The notes beneath the pieces were generated by a model. That model was not told the DNA's origin. It made no database searches and saw only the letters and a program-made list of their open reading frames with translations. Position numbers and translations under genes: made by a program. Below are positions 1 to 8,033 of a DNA stretch of 64,000 bases, one piece after another (the stretch's first letter is position 1; each line of letters opens with the position of its first letter). The DNA is from an uncultured Verrucomicrobiota bacterium (GTDB taxonomy: Bacteria > Verrucomicrobiota > Verrucomicrobiia > Limisphaerales > UBA9464): assembly GCA_903939515.1 (NCBI GenBank), contig CAJAHH010000057.1, positions 1-64,000 on the forward strand, read 5' to 3'.

Positions 1-1091
1 GCCTGTGCTTCGGCTGTTTCCGGAGGGAAACCACGATTGGCCCCATATCCCCATATTTTCTCATACTTCAAATTTCCAAGTTCTAGAAATTTTATAGTCA
101 TGCCAGCACCAAAGATAACTGTCGTTTGGACGTTGTTTGAGTACTTTTTTACAACTTCACGACCTACGTTCGAAATAGACACTTCAGCAACGACTGTCGG
201 AGGAGGCAATTGGAAAATCTTCTCTGCTGGCCCATTTGCCGACAGCTTACTTTTATCAGCAAAACTGACAGTCATCTGATTGAGTGTGCTATCACCATCG
301 ATGAGAGGAAGCACATTGATCCGAAAGTCTTCGACAAGCGACGCCGCGATTTTTTGGCTGAACTGCCGGCGAATTCGAACCGATTGGAACGGGTCATTTG
401 CTTCCAGTTCGTTTACTGAAGCCTCTTCAATTGTGGGCAGATTTACTTGGAGACGACCAAAATTTGCTTTAGGTTGAATTGGAATGTAGCCCATCTTGGT
501 TTTAACTCTTGATATTAAGTCTCTGTTGTCTTTTTGAGATGTATAAATAGCCTCCTCAAGTAATCGAGCTCGCTGTTCTGCCGACAATGATTCTTTTATT
601 GGATACCGGTCCCCAAATGGCACCATAGTGGAGACAATTGCACTCGAGACAACGACGCCTTGTTGAAAATCAAACACAACGATAGACGCAGCAACAACGA
701 GTTGACCATAATATTCGTTTCGATCTTTGAAGGTGAGCTTGAACTCTATTAAATCCTCATCATCAATTACGCAACCCATCACCAACCCATCTCCTGCCGT
801 GAAACTAAACTGTCCATCAACTAATAAATGGCAATCATTTCGATTAATATTGCGCGCAATACCCGAAAGTTGCTCTTGTAGTTTTTCTAGAGTCTTAGTT
901 TCACTCAACATTGGATACAGCCTAGAACGGTCCGTAGCTTTACCGCGAAACATCACGCCACCCCACTTCACGCGTGGCACCTCGGCCGCAACTTGGACTG
1001 CGGTTAGCCATACAATCATCAGCGCTATAATCTGTGATACGAATTTTGAAACGAAGCTACTAGCACTTTGATTTTTTGTGTATTTGATCAC
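1..1091 (-). CDS. Partial secreted protein of unknown function, 3' end beyond window
   Basis: An uninterrupted minus-strand frame of about 363 codons runs from a GTG at 1089-1091 off the left edge. I translated it line by line and found no stop. From this GTG the product has a lysine-containing N-region, a hydrophobic stretch (IIALMIVWLTAVQVAA) and a plausible signal-peptidase site after the final Ala, which fits export. An ATG at 1017-1019 would remove most of that signal peptide, so I prefer the GTG. The rest is a soluble mixed alpha/beta protein, with alternating hydrophobic segments such as QLVVAASIVVFDF and a glutamate-rich helix (SLSAEQRARLLEEA). No family is recognised. Base composition is clearly AT-richer than the genes to the right, suggesting a foreign origin or a different class of gene. 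No partner gene is visible. Confidence 0.7.
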   Translation of the reverse strand, partial: MIKYTKNQSASSFVSKFVSQIIALMIVWLTAVQVAAEVPRVKWGGVMFRGKATDRSRLYPMLSETKTLEKLQEQLSGIARNINRNDCHLLVDGQFSFTAGDGLVMGCVIDDEDLIEFKLTFKDRNEYYGQLVVAASIVVFDFQQGVVVSSAIVSTMVPFGDRYPIKESLSAEQRARLLEEAIYTSQKDNRDLISRVKTKMGYIPIQPKANFGRLQVNLPTIEEASVNELEANDPFQSVRIRRQFSQKIAASLVEDFRINVLPLIDGDSTLNQMTVSFADKSKLSANGPAEKIFQLPPPTVVAEVSISNVGREVVKKYSNNVQTTVIFGAGMTIKFLELGNLKYEKIWGYGANRGFPPETAEAQ

Positions 1092-1331
1092 GTTTATGGT
1101 TGGCTTTACTTTTACAAAAAATAACGCCTTAGAAAATTTGCAACTCAACTTTTGGCGACTTAAATAAGTCCATGAGTTTAATTAGTTCCTAACATTAATT
1201 CATCAGTAATAGAGGGGCATCTCTTCGCCCATTTTTGGCCGCTGCGACTACTAACTAAGCGAAGTGCCCCACTCCAATTTGACATGTTCAGTTATTTCCG
1301 TTAACACCATAAAAATCAAGCGTTTTTTCTT

Positions 1332-2070
1332 TCAACCGAGAAAAATATTTTGTAACAGGGGAAGCTGCCGTATGGGAGGTCGAGGTGGCCTAGCCGGACT
1401 TTCGCAACTGGGCAGCGGTTTTCGCTGATTTGGGCTGCTCAACCTGCGGTTTTCCGAGGAAAAAGCGACTCTTTGAACCGCCTCGGTCAGTGATTTTCTC
1501 TGTCGTGCAGACCTGGCCCCTTGTCTCGGCTCCGGGATTTTCGGATAGGATGTCGGCCTCTGTTCCTGCGCTGCCATCGACGCAAGAAGGTCGGGAATCT
1601 CTTCGTCGCCGCCCCCTTGCGGGCTGTCGGCGAACGCCATAAAAGTTGTTCGGACTTCATTGTTCTCATTTTCATGATCGCCTTTGCTCACCGGGCTTTC
1701 ACCCGCTTCAACGCTACTACGGAATCATCCGACTTCTCTCTCGACTTCGCACAGGTGTCGTTGCCTTCACTCCGAGCTACCTTGTCACCAAGGATCGAAA
1801 GAGATCTCTTGGAGTAAGACGATGCACTTTCCTGTCTTCCTGTCCTCAATACCGAATGAACCCCTCGGAAAATTGGGCGTCGTGTTTCGAAGCACACAAA
1901 CCCGGTTCATCCTGCCTTACGAGATTTCACTTTCGTTCAGGAATCCATTTCGTTTCCAACTTCCTCCCCAAAGAACCTCGCGGTCCTGCAGTTGTCTTCA
2001 ACTCGTGGTTACCTTCCGAAGGCCCCACAGCGGACTTTCACCGCCAAGCTCATCATCATGTCCAACGCAC
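1332..2070 (-). mobile_element. Group II intron remnant (5' domain I region), maturase lost
   Basis: Read on the minus strand, this gene-poor stretch begins at GTGCG (2070-2066), the GUGYG start of group II introns. It continues with features I recognise from bacterial intron domain I: GTGAAAGTCCGCTGTGGGG, then GGAAGGTAACCACGAG, AAGGCAGGATGAACCGGGT, TTCATTCGGTATTGAGGACAG and, just before the expected ORF, GTAGTAGCGTTGAAGCGGG followed by GTGAGCAAAGG. A short frame (1691-1332, 119 codons) starts where an intron-encoded protein would start but has no reverse transcriptase motifs, and no domain V-like hairpin follows. I therefore call a truncated, immobile copy. It starts 69 bp after the stop of the SUMF1-like gene. 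The left boundary is approximate. Identification rests on recalled intron sequences, not on a covariance-model search. Confidence 0.6.
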
Positions 2071-2139
2071 TCCGCTCGCTCCACTCGCTACCGACTCCGG
2101 CTCCGCAGCCGCTATGCTTCCTTCCTGACTGCTTTGAGC

Positions 2140-3339
2140 TCACCGAACTGAACTGAGGACGGGGCGAAAGCCCACATCGTCGTCTCGAAAGCCCGGGTCG
2201 AGCCCGAACCGATCGGCTGAGCGAACGCGCCTGGCGCCGCCGTTCCAACCGCCCCCGCGGAACACGTGGTCGGAGCCCGAACTCGGACCCGTCGGGTCCG
2301 TCACACTCCCAGTCGGGTAATTCCCATACCAATCACCACACCACTCCGACACGTTCCCCATCATGTCATGCAAACCCCAAGCATTGGCTGCCTTCTGCTT
2401 CACAGGATGCGTCTGGTTTCCAGAGTTTCCACCATGCCACGCAATCGCATCCAACTCCCCATATCGCGCTCCTGTCGTCCCCGCCCGCACCGCGTATTCC
2501 CACTCCGCTTCCGTCGGCAACCGATACGCCTGCTGGGCCGTAATCCGTCCCCCCGCTCGTTCCCGCTCCGTCAGCTTCTGGCAGTAGGCCACCGCATCGT
2601 TCCAACTCACCGTCTCCACCGGAAGGCTCTCTCCTTTCCGAAACGAAGGATTGCTCCCCATCACCAATTGATACTCCGCCTGTGTGGTCTCGTGGTCGCT
2701 AATCCAAAAACCCTGTGTCAACGTCAACGTGTGTTGGACCTCGTCACTGTCGCGGTCGGCTTCGCTCAAAGGACTTCCCATCACGAAGGTCCCGGGCACG
2801 ATCCACACGAAGCCGGTAGGACCTACAGGACGTTGCTCCGCCACCGCCCGGTAAAATCTGGCCGCTGATCCCGGTGACAAATCTACCAGAACCGTGCCCT
2901 CGGCTCCCACCGTCACGTTCGTCCATATCGTCCATGGCCCACTCAGACTGGCCGCAGACTCCACCCGAGCATTGCTACCTGCAGGACCCTCTACAGTCAG
3001 CTTGGGCACCAATTCCAACCGCACACCCAGCGCCTTCGGCGGTGCCTCAACTACCACCGTGGGTACCGTTGAATAACCGTTCCCAGCCGTTAGCACCAAA
3101 ATCACCGCTACCTTGTCACCAGCCAAAATTGCTTTCGCACTGGCTCCACTACCACCGCCACCGCTGAAGGTGACCGCTGGCTCACTGGTGTACCCCGATC
3201 CTCCAGAGGTCACCGTGATGGCGCTCACGAAGCCTGCAGTGATCGTGGCAACCGCCGTCGCCGTTTCACCGGCCAAGGCTCGACCTATCGAAAGCGACAA
3301 CAACACCGCAAAGGTCATCAGCCATCCGGGAACTTTCAT
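2140..3339 (-). CDS. Secreted SUMF1/formylglycine-generating-enzyme-like protein, probably non-catalytic
   Basis: 399 residues. An N-terminal signal peptide (to about residue 23) is followed by a Gly/Ser-rich module (ITVTSGGSGYTSEPAVTFSG) of a kind common in Verrucomicrobia surface proteins. An FGE-sulfatase (SUMF1) domain spans about residues 170-399, with hallmarks FVMGSP, YRLPTEAEWEYA, GNVSEWC and C-terminal VGFR. In true formylglycine-generating enzymes the sequence after RGGS carries the catalytic cysteine pair. Here it reads RGGGWNGGARRVRSADRF with no cysteine, so sulfatase activation is unlikely and a binding role in the C-type-lectin-like fold is more plausible. The same C-terminal stretch is where diversity-generating retroelements vary this fold, but no template repeat or retroelement reverse transcriptase is visible. 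The start is supported by a purine-rich GGAGAGG about 15 nt upstream. Confidence 0.88.
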   Translation of the reverse strand: MKVPGWLMTFAVLLSLSIGRALAGETATAVATITAGFVSAITVTSGGSGYTSEPAVTFSGGGGSGASAKAILAGDKVAVILVLTAGNGYSTVPTVVVEAPPKALGVRLELVPKLTVEGPAGSNARVESAASLSGPWTIWTNVTVGAEGTVLVDLSPGSAARFYRAVAEQRPVGPTGFVWIVPGTFVMGSPLSEADRDSDEVQHTLTLTQGFWISDHETTQAEYQLVMGSNPSFRKGESLPVETVSWNDAVAYCQKLTERERAGGRITAQQAYRLPTEAEWEYAVRAGTTGARYGELDAIAWHGGNSGNQTHPVKQKAANAWGLHDMMGNVSEWCGDWYGNYPTGSVTDPTGPSSGSDHVFRGGGWNGGARRVRSADRFGLDPGFRDDDVGFRPVLSSVR

Positions 3340-3494
3340 AACCGGTAAGCTACCTCTCCTACTCGGTTTTCATCAACAGATTGCCGCCTGTAACGGGCAT
3401 TTAATGGCCGAATTTTAGCCGGGCGGTTGGACTAAGGTTCAAGACGTAGGTTTCGAGCCTACAAGCCACCGGGACAATATCAGAATTTAATCAC

Positions 3495-4766
3495 CTACCT
3501 CACCCGCACGCGCCAGAACTTGGCTTGGACGTTGAGGTCAGGCTGCAGGATAACTTTCACCGGGGTGGTGTCGCCTTGACCGGTGATGCGTTGGGTTTCG
3601 ATCCATGTATTCAGATCACGGGTAGTCTCCAATGCCATGTTAACCCCTACCGGGGCTCGGATCTCTAGCGTCAACGATCCGTCGGCCGCCGCGGGCTGGA
3701 GGGAGATCTGCGGGCGATTGTCTTTCTGGACCGCCAGAGTAAAAGATCGTTCCTCCGCAACACCTGGGCCCGTGAGGGCAACCACGACCGCGAACGTCTG
3801 GCCGCCCTGCGCCTCGGAAGGCGTCCAGGCTAGGAGTCCGGCCGGGTTAGCCTGCAGGCCCTCGGGGCCCGACTTCAATGCCCAGTGAAATCCTAGGGTT
3901 ACCGCTTGGGCGGACACGGGCGACAGCGCCAGTTCGGTCCGCGTTCCCTTAGGGACCGGGACGCCATTGGTCAACCTCATCGACCACCCCGGAGCGAAGA
4001 CGGCCTCGATCACCTTGTTAGTGTCGAGGGTCAGATCTCGGGCTGCTGCGGTCCCGGACAGATCTTTCTGCCATCGGAACAGAGTCCAGCCCGGCTGGGG
4101 AACAGCCTGAGCCTGAATCGTCGTCCCCGCGGAATATTCGGCCAACGATGGCTTTAGGTCGATCGATCCGCCACCAATGACGGATTTGGTGACCTTGAAA
4201 TACCGTCCCGAAAAGGTGATCTGGAATGGTACCAGACTGGTTGCCACCCCCCACGGGTTTTGGACGCGTATGGGTCCGGTGACGGCACCCAGTGGAACCC
4301 GGGCTGTCATTCGGCCATCATCGATCACATCGAACGTCGCCTGTACACCTCCAAAGAACACGTCGGTAGCATCGGTGAAGGCTGACCCGGTCAGCGTCAC
4401 TACCATTCCCGCACCGCCCTGCCCTGGGGAGAACGCCATCAGCTTCGGCGAAAACCCTGAGCCGGGGTCCCCTCCAAGCGACCGCAACGGCTGAATCCAA
4501 AGCTCGGCCATCTGCCCCCCAGAGATGAGATACACTGGGTCTGACAAGAGCTCGAACGTCACCGACTCCCAGCCGTCATCCACTGTATCCGCCACCGGGG
4601 TGACAGTCAGCTGGACCGACTCGGCACCGGCCGGGAACGTCACCGTCCGATCGACCGGCAGAACCTGTCCTAACCCCAACGGGATCATTCCTAAACACAG
4701 CAAAGCGAGGGAAACCCAGCGGAGCGGGGCTGACAGGTGTCTTGCGTCAGGATACCAGAAGTTCAT
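3495..4766 (-). CDS. Secreted IPT/TIG and bacterial-repeat protein starting with half a Calx-beta domain
   Basis: 423 residues with a signal peptide (about 1-34). The mature N-terminus is only the second half of a Calx-beta domain (VTFPAGAESVQLTVTPVADT, then VTFELL). An IPT/TIG-like domain (about 100-190, FSPGQGGAGMVVTLTGSAF) follows, then a divergent InlB-type bacterial repeat (about 190-260, YFKVTKSVIGGGSIDLKPS). Ig-like segments lead to the tail AKFWRVRVR. The gene starts 23 nt after the stop of the 968-residue paralogous gene on the same strand, which ends with the first half of a Calx-beta domain. The two genes look like one ancestral reading frame split inside that fold. Function is unknown; a cell-surface or extracellular structural or adhesive role is inferred from the domains. 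Confidence 0.85.
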   Translation of the reverse strand: MNFWYPDARHLSAPLRWVSLALLCLGMIPLGLGQVLPVDRTVTFPAGAESVQLTVTPVADTVDDGWESVTFELLSDPVYLISGGQMAELWIQPLRSLGGDPGSGFSPKLMAFSPGQGGAGMVVTLTGSAFTDATDVFFGGVQATFDVIDDGRMTARVPLGAVTGPIRVQNPWGVATSLVPFQITFSGRYFKVTKSVIGGGSIDLKPSLAEYSAGTTIQAQAVPQPGWTLFRWQKDLSGTAAARDLTLDTNKVIEAVFAPGWSMRLTNGVPVPKGTRTELALSPVSAQAVTLGFHWALKSGPEGLQANPAGLLAWTPSEAQGGQTFAVVVALTGPGVAEERSFTLAVQKDNRPQISLQPAAADGSLTLEIRAPVGVNMALETTRDLNTWIETQRITGQGDTTPVKVILQPDLNVQAKFWRVRVR

Positions 4767-4789
4767 CGTGAGATCGATCTGGTGTTCGC

Positions 4790-7696
4790 TTAGCGAAGAA
4801 TCGGTCCAGTGATTACGTAGTCATCGGGCTCCACCGCAGTTCCACCGATCCTGACACGGATTGTCAGAGGTTTGCTGAGGTCACCCGATCGGCGGAGAAT
4901 GAAGGTCCCAGCGCGAGGGCCTACCTCGCTGGCGGTCCCTTCGCCCAGCTGCAGCGAAACGGCAGGTAGGCTCGGCAGGTACTCAGAACTCTGGAGGATT
5001 GTGGCATATTCACCGACCAGCCATGCGGATCGTTCCCCTACCCAGAGGGCGTTGAAGGTGCGTTTGCGATCGTAGATGGAGGTGAAATCCCGATGCCGGC
5101 TCCAAGGTTCCCAAGTCCGGCCATCGGCCGACTGGAACAGGGCGCTGCCATCGCCCGCGATGAACCGATTCTCGGCAAACTCTAGGAGTAGGAAAGTCTT
5201 CCCGCTCGAGGACCGAAGGCGCCATCCCGTGCCTGTCTCGGAGGCCAGCACGACGCCACCATCGCCAACGGCAACAAACGTGCCGTTGCCAAACGCAATG
5301 GCACGGAGGGGCGCCGTAAACCCTGTCTGCACCTTCTCCCAAGCAACGCCATCGACCGACCCCACAATTACCCCCGATTCACCGACTGCAATGTACCGCC
5401 CCGCCCCGTAGGCTCCATCCAGAAGAGCCGTGGAGACGCCAGAAGTTCTGGATGCCCAAGTGATGCCGTCTGACGACATCCACAAGGCGCCTCCGGCACC
5501 CAAGGCCATGAACTGTCCATTCAGGAATCGGACCTTAGTGAAATCGTTGGTCGCCTCTGGAGTTGAACGCCTCCAGATCTTGAGATCGGAGGACGAAAGG
5601 ACGGTCTTTGACCCCACGATCACATAACGCCCGGCCCCGCTGGCCACCGACCGGAAGTCGCCAGCCAGCTGGTTGTCGGGATATTCGATGAAGTACCCGC
5701 CCTTGTCGGTCGCCTTGCGGTCCTCGGCCGCCTTGCCGTTCCACCAAAGATTGTTTTCAACGGCTGCGCCATCCGGCTGCTGGAGAGCCCAAGGAATATT
5801 CGAAATAATGTTGGTCGTGCCATCCCACCGCCAAGTTCCGTCCGTGCCCTGATCGGTGCCGGCAAGCCAGCCAGCAGCCAATCCTGAGGTGCCGTCGGCA
5901 GCTGGAAAAACACGAGCGACCCGCCCTCCACGTTGAACCGAATCAGTCTTGGCTTCGCTGTAGGTAAATGAACCTGAAATAAACTCAGATCCGCCCGCTC
6001 GCAAAGGTTGGGCCCATTGGCCCCCGCCGGCCGCTTTAAGGACCGTCTGATTAGCACCAACAGCAATCAATCCCATTGGGCCCGATGCAACTCCTGTTAG
6101 AGTCGAACGACTCCAATAGTTAAACGGTAATACTGACGGTCTGGCGATGGCCCACTCAACACCCGACTTAGAGGTCACTACGACGCCTTTTCGTCCCACA
6201 GCGAGAAACTGGCCGCCGCCATACACCACACTTCGAAGACGCTCGACAGTGGGAGCCTGGAAGGACTGCCAGAACTGGCCATCCAATGTCAGGCGGATGG
6301 CTCCACCATTCCCGACTGCGACAAAGGTATCGTCTCCGTAGACCAAACCAAAAAGGCCCACTTCGTCTGGCTTTGAACGCTCTAACCAAGAGATGCCATC
6401 CGGAGAAAAATGAGCCCATCTTCCTCCTGGATGGCTGAGCCCGGGGTCCTGTTGCCAGAAATGCGATGCGTAGTAGCAGTCGTCATTCGGCTCGCAGAAT
6501 GTGCCTGTACTTCCCGGTCCGAAGTCATTCGAGTGATGTCCAACTGTCAAAAATCCCGCGGACGGCCCGAAGCAGATGGCTCCATATCGGTACCACCATT
6601 CGCCGGCACGATCCATCTTCCGTTCCCATTTTACGCCGTCCGTTGATGTAAAGACAAGTCGATAGCCTCGACCGTCGTTATGTGCAAGGGCAGTGGTCAT
6701 GGCAAATAGTCCATTACCATATGCCAAGGCCACGGCAGTTTCACGCCATACATCTTGTCGGGGAGTTTCCCGTTTCGCCCATGTCGTAAGGTCCGAAGAC
6801 TGAAAGAGTCTGAACAGTCCACCAGCCAGGAACGAATTGTTACCGAAGGTCACGCAGAAGAGCGGACGATCCACCTTGAATAGCTCCCAGTTGAGTCCAT
6901 CCATCGATTTCAAAATCACCCCACCCGCCTCCCGTGTGGCTCCGCCACCCACCGCCACAAACCAATTCACGCCGTTAATTTTCCCGGCGGCGACTCCATA
7001 AAGATCTCCCAAGTATCCGCTCTCCTGCATCGTCCACTTCTGCCCGTCCGGTGAGGTTCGGATGATTCCGAATTCACCCACCGCCACGTAAAGTCCATCG
7101 GCATGGGTCACACTGTTCAAATCGAAACCATAGTCCGAGCGCTGACGGTCGCTCCAATTCCGGTCCACCCAGCCGTCCGACCATTTGCCGTCCTCCAACA
7201 CAGTGAAGGTTCCTGTGGAGGTAATTGCCCCGAGGGGCGTGGCTAGCCCGATCGGGCCACTGATGGCTTTGGGGGGCACCGTGACGGTCACCTGATATGG
7301 GGAATCCACCGTAAAGACGGCTGGTACACCGTTGAAGGTCACCACCGTGGTTTGATCTAGGGAGTGCCCTCGGAGGGTTACCAAGGTCCCCGGTAGACCC
7401 GTCGCCGGGGCAAACCCCAGCAGGTCTGGCGGAGGCGTCAGATCACCCAAGCCCATCCGGGCCGCGCGCTGAGGAGCCAACACGTAGTTGGGCGGATCGT
7501 CCACCAATTCGAGAGTGACAAATTCATCACCCTCCACAATGGCGTCCACCACCGGCAGCACCGAGAGTTGAACTTCACCGGCATCGGTCGCGAAGGTTAT
7601 GCCGCGGGTCTGAGCAATCCCAACGAACGGGCTCCCCAGCAACAGGGCCAAACCAACAAACCAACGGGCTACGTTGTTAGCACTGACAGGTGTCAT
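4790..7696 (-). CDS. Large secreted beta-propeller-like protein with split Calx-beta ends
   Basis: 968 residues. A signal peptide (about 1-29) precedes the second half of a Calx-beta domain (GEVQLSVLPVVDAIVEGDE), then an IPT/TIG-like domain (about 92-170). A long array of repeats with the pattern F-x-A-V-G-x-x-G-x(n)-S-x-D-G-x-x-W fills about residues 180-890 (examples: LYVAVGEFGIIRTSPDG, FVAVGDGGVVLASETG), consistent with one or more beta-propellers. The C-terminus is the first half of a Calx-beta domain (GGTAVEPDDYVITGPILR) and stops abruptly there. Order is therefore half domain, propeller, half domain, like a circular permutation. The downstream gene on the same strand supplies the matching second half. 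Likely extracellular or surface located; no catalytic motif was seen. Confidence 0.85.
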   Translation of the reverse strand: MTPVSANNVARWFVGLALLLGSPFVGIAQTRGITFATDAGEVQLSVLPVVDAIVEGDEFVTLELVDDPPNYVLAPQRAARMGLGDLTPPPDLLGFAPATGLPGTLVTLRGHSLDQTTVVTFNGVPAVFTVDSPYQVTVTVPPKAISGPIGLATPLGAITSTGTFTVLEDGKWSDGWVDRNWSDRQRSDYGFDLNSVTHADGLYVAVGEFGIIRTSPDGQKWTMQESGYLGDLYGVAAGKINGVNWFVAVGGGATREAGGVILKSMDGLNWELFKVDRPLFCVTFGNNSFLAGGLFRLFQSSDLTTWAKRETPRQDVWRETAVALAYGNGLFAMTTALAHNDGRGYRLVFTSTDGVKWERKMDRAGEWWYRYGAICFGPSAGFLTVGHHSNDFGPGSTGTFCEPNDDCYYASHFWQQDPGLSHPGGRWAHFSPDGISWLERSKPDEVGLFGLVYGDDTFVAVGNGGAIRLTLDGQFWQSFQAPTVERLRSVVYGGGQFLAVGRKGVVVTSKSGVEWAIARPSVLPFNYWSRSTLTGVASGPMGLIAVGANQTVLKAAGGGQWAQPLRAGGSEFISGSFTYSEAKTDSVQRGGRVARVFPAADGTSGLAAGWLAGTDQGTDGTWRWDGTTNIISNIPWALQQPDGAAVENNLWWNGKAAEDRKATDKGGYFIEYPDNQLAGDFRSVASGAGRYVIVGSKTVLSSSDLKIWRRSTPEATNDFTKVRFLNGQFMALGAGGALWMSSDGITWASRTSGVSTALLDGAYGAGRYIAVGESGVIVGSVDGVAWEKVQTGFTAPLRAIAFGNGTFVAVGDGGVVLASETGTGWRLRSSSGKTFLLLEFAENRFIAGDGSALFQSADGRTWEPWSRHRDFTSIYDRKRTFNALWVGERSAWLVGEYATILQSSEYLPSLPAVSLQLGEGTASEVGPRAGTFILRRSGDLSKPLTIRVRIGGTAVEPDDYVITGPILR

Positions 7697-7803
7697 AGTT
7701 TTGATGGTAAGAGGGATTTATAGAACTCGTGGAGGGACACTCGGGTTTTTGACTGTAGAATCAAAAGGGGCATGATTTCAAGATTGCAACTGAACCCACT
7801 GAA

Positions 7804-8010
7804 TTACCTCACCCGCACGCGCCAGAACTTGGCTTGTACATTGGGGTCGGGTTGAAAGGTAATCTTCACCGGAGAGCCAGCGCCTTGGCCGGTGATGCGT
7901 TGGGATTCGATCCACGTGCTCAGGTCGGAGGTTGCCCAAAGTCTGGCTTGCAGCCTCGGGATCCCCTTCGCGCAGGCAATCTCTGCCGACCTCGGCAGCC
8001 ATTGCGTGCA
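7804..8010 (-). pseudogene. 3' remnant of a third Calx-beta/IPT-family gene
   Basis: The minus-strand frame ending at TAA 7804-7806 reads LSTWIESQRITGQG, then PVKITFQPDPNVQAKFWRVR and VR. This closely matches the end of the 423-residue protein (LNTWIETQRITGQG...NVQAKFWRVRVR), and the nucleotide sequence around the stop is also strongly alike. Clear similarity fades upstream of about 7940 (frame open to about 8010), and the IS66-like element begins soon after. No 5' part of the gene is found on the far side of the element. I interpret this as a paralogue destroyed by the insertion followed by deletion. The right boundary of the fragment is approximate. Confidence 0.75.
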
Positions 8011-8033
8011 AAGTTCAACCAGTCAGTCTAGTG

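Noticed and set aside
1646-2151. Long overlapping plus-strand frames (about 155-160 codons) in the gene desert
   Set aside because: They lie antisense to the group II intron-like sequence, several frames overlap with similar length, and none shows a protein motif or a start signal. Structured RNA explains them better.
2140-2300. An active diversity-generating retroelement using this gene's 3' end
   Set aside because: No adenine-rich template repeat similar to the 3' end and no retroelement reverse transcriptase gene was found in the window.
3446-3462. Small hairpin GTAGG...CCTAC with a tRNA-like TTCGAG loop
   Set aside because: The stem is only 5 bp, no acceptor or anticodon arms surround it and no T-run follows, so neither a tRNA nor a terminator can be supported.
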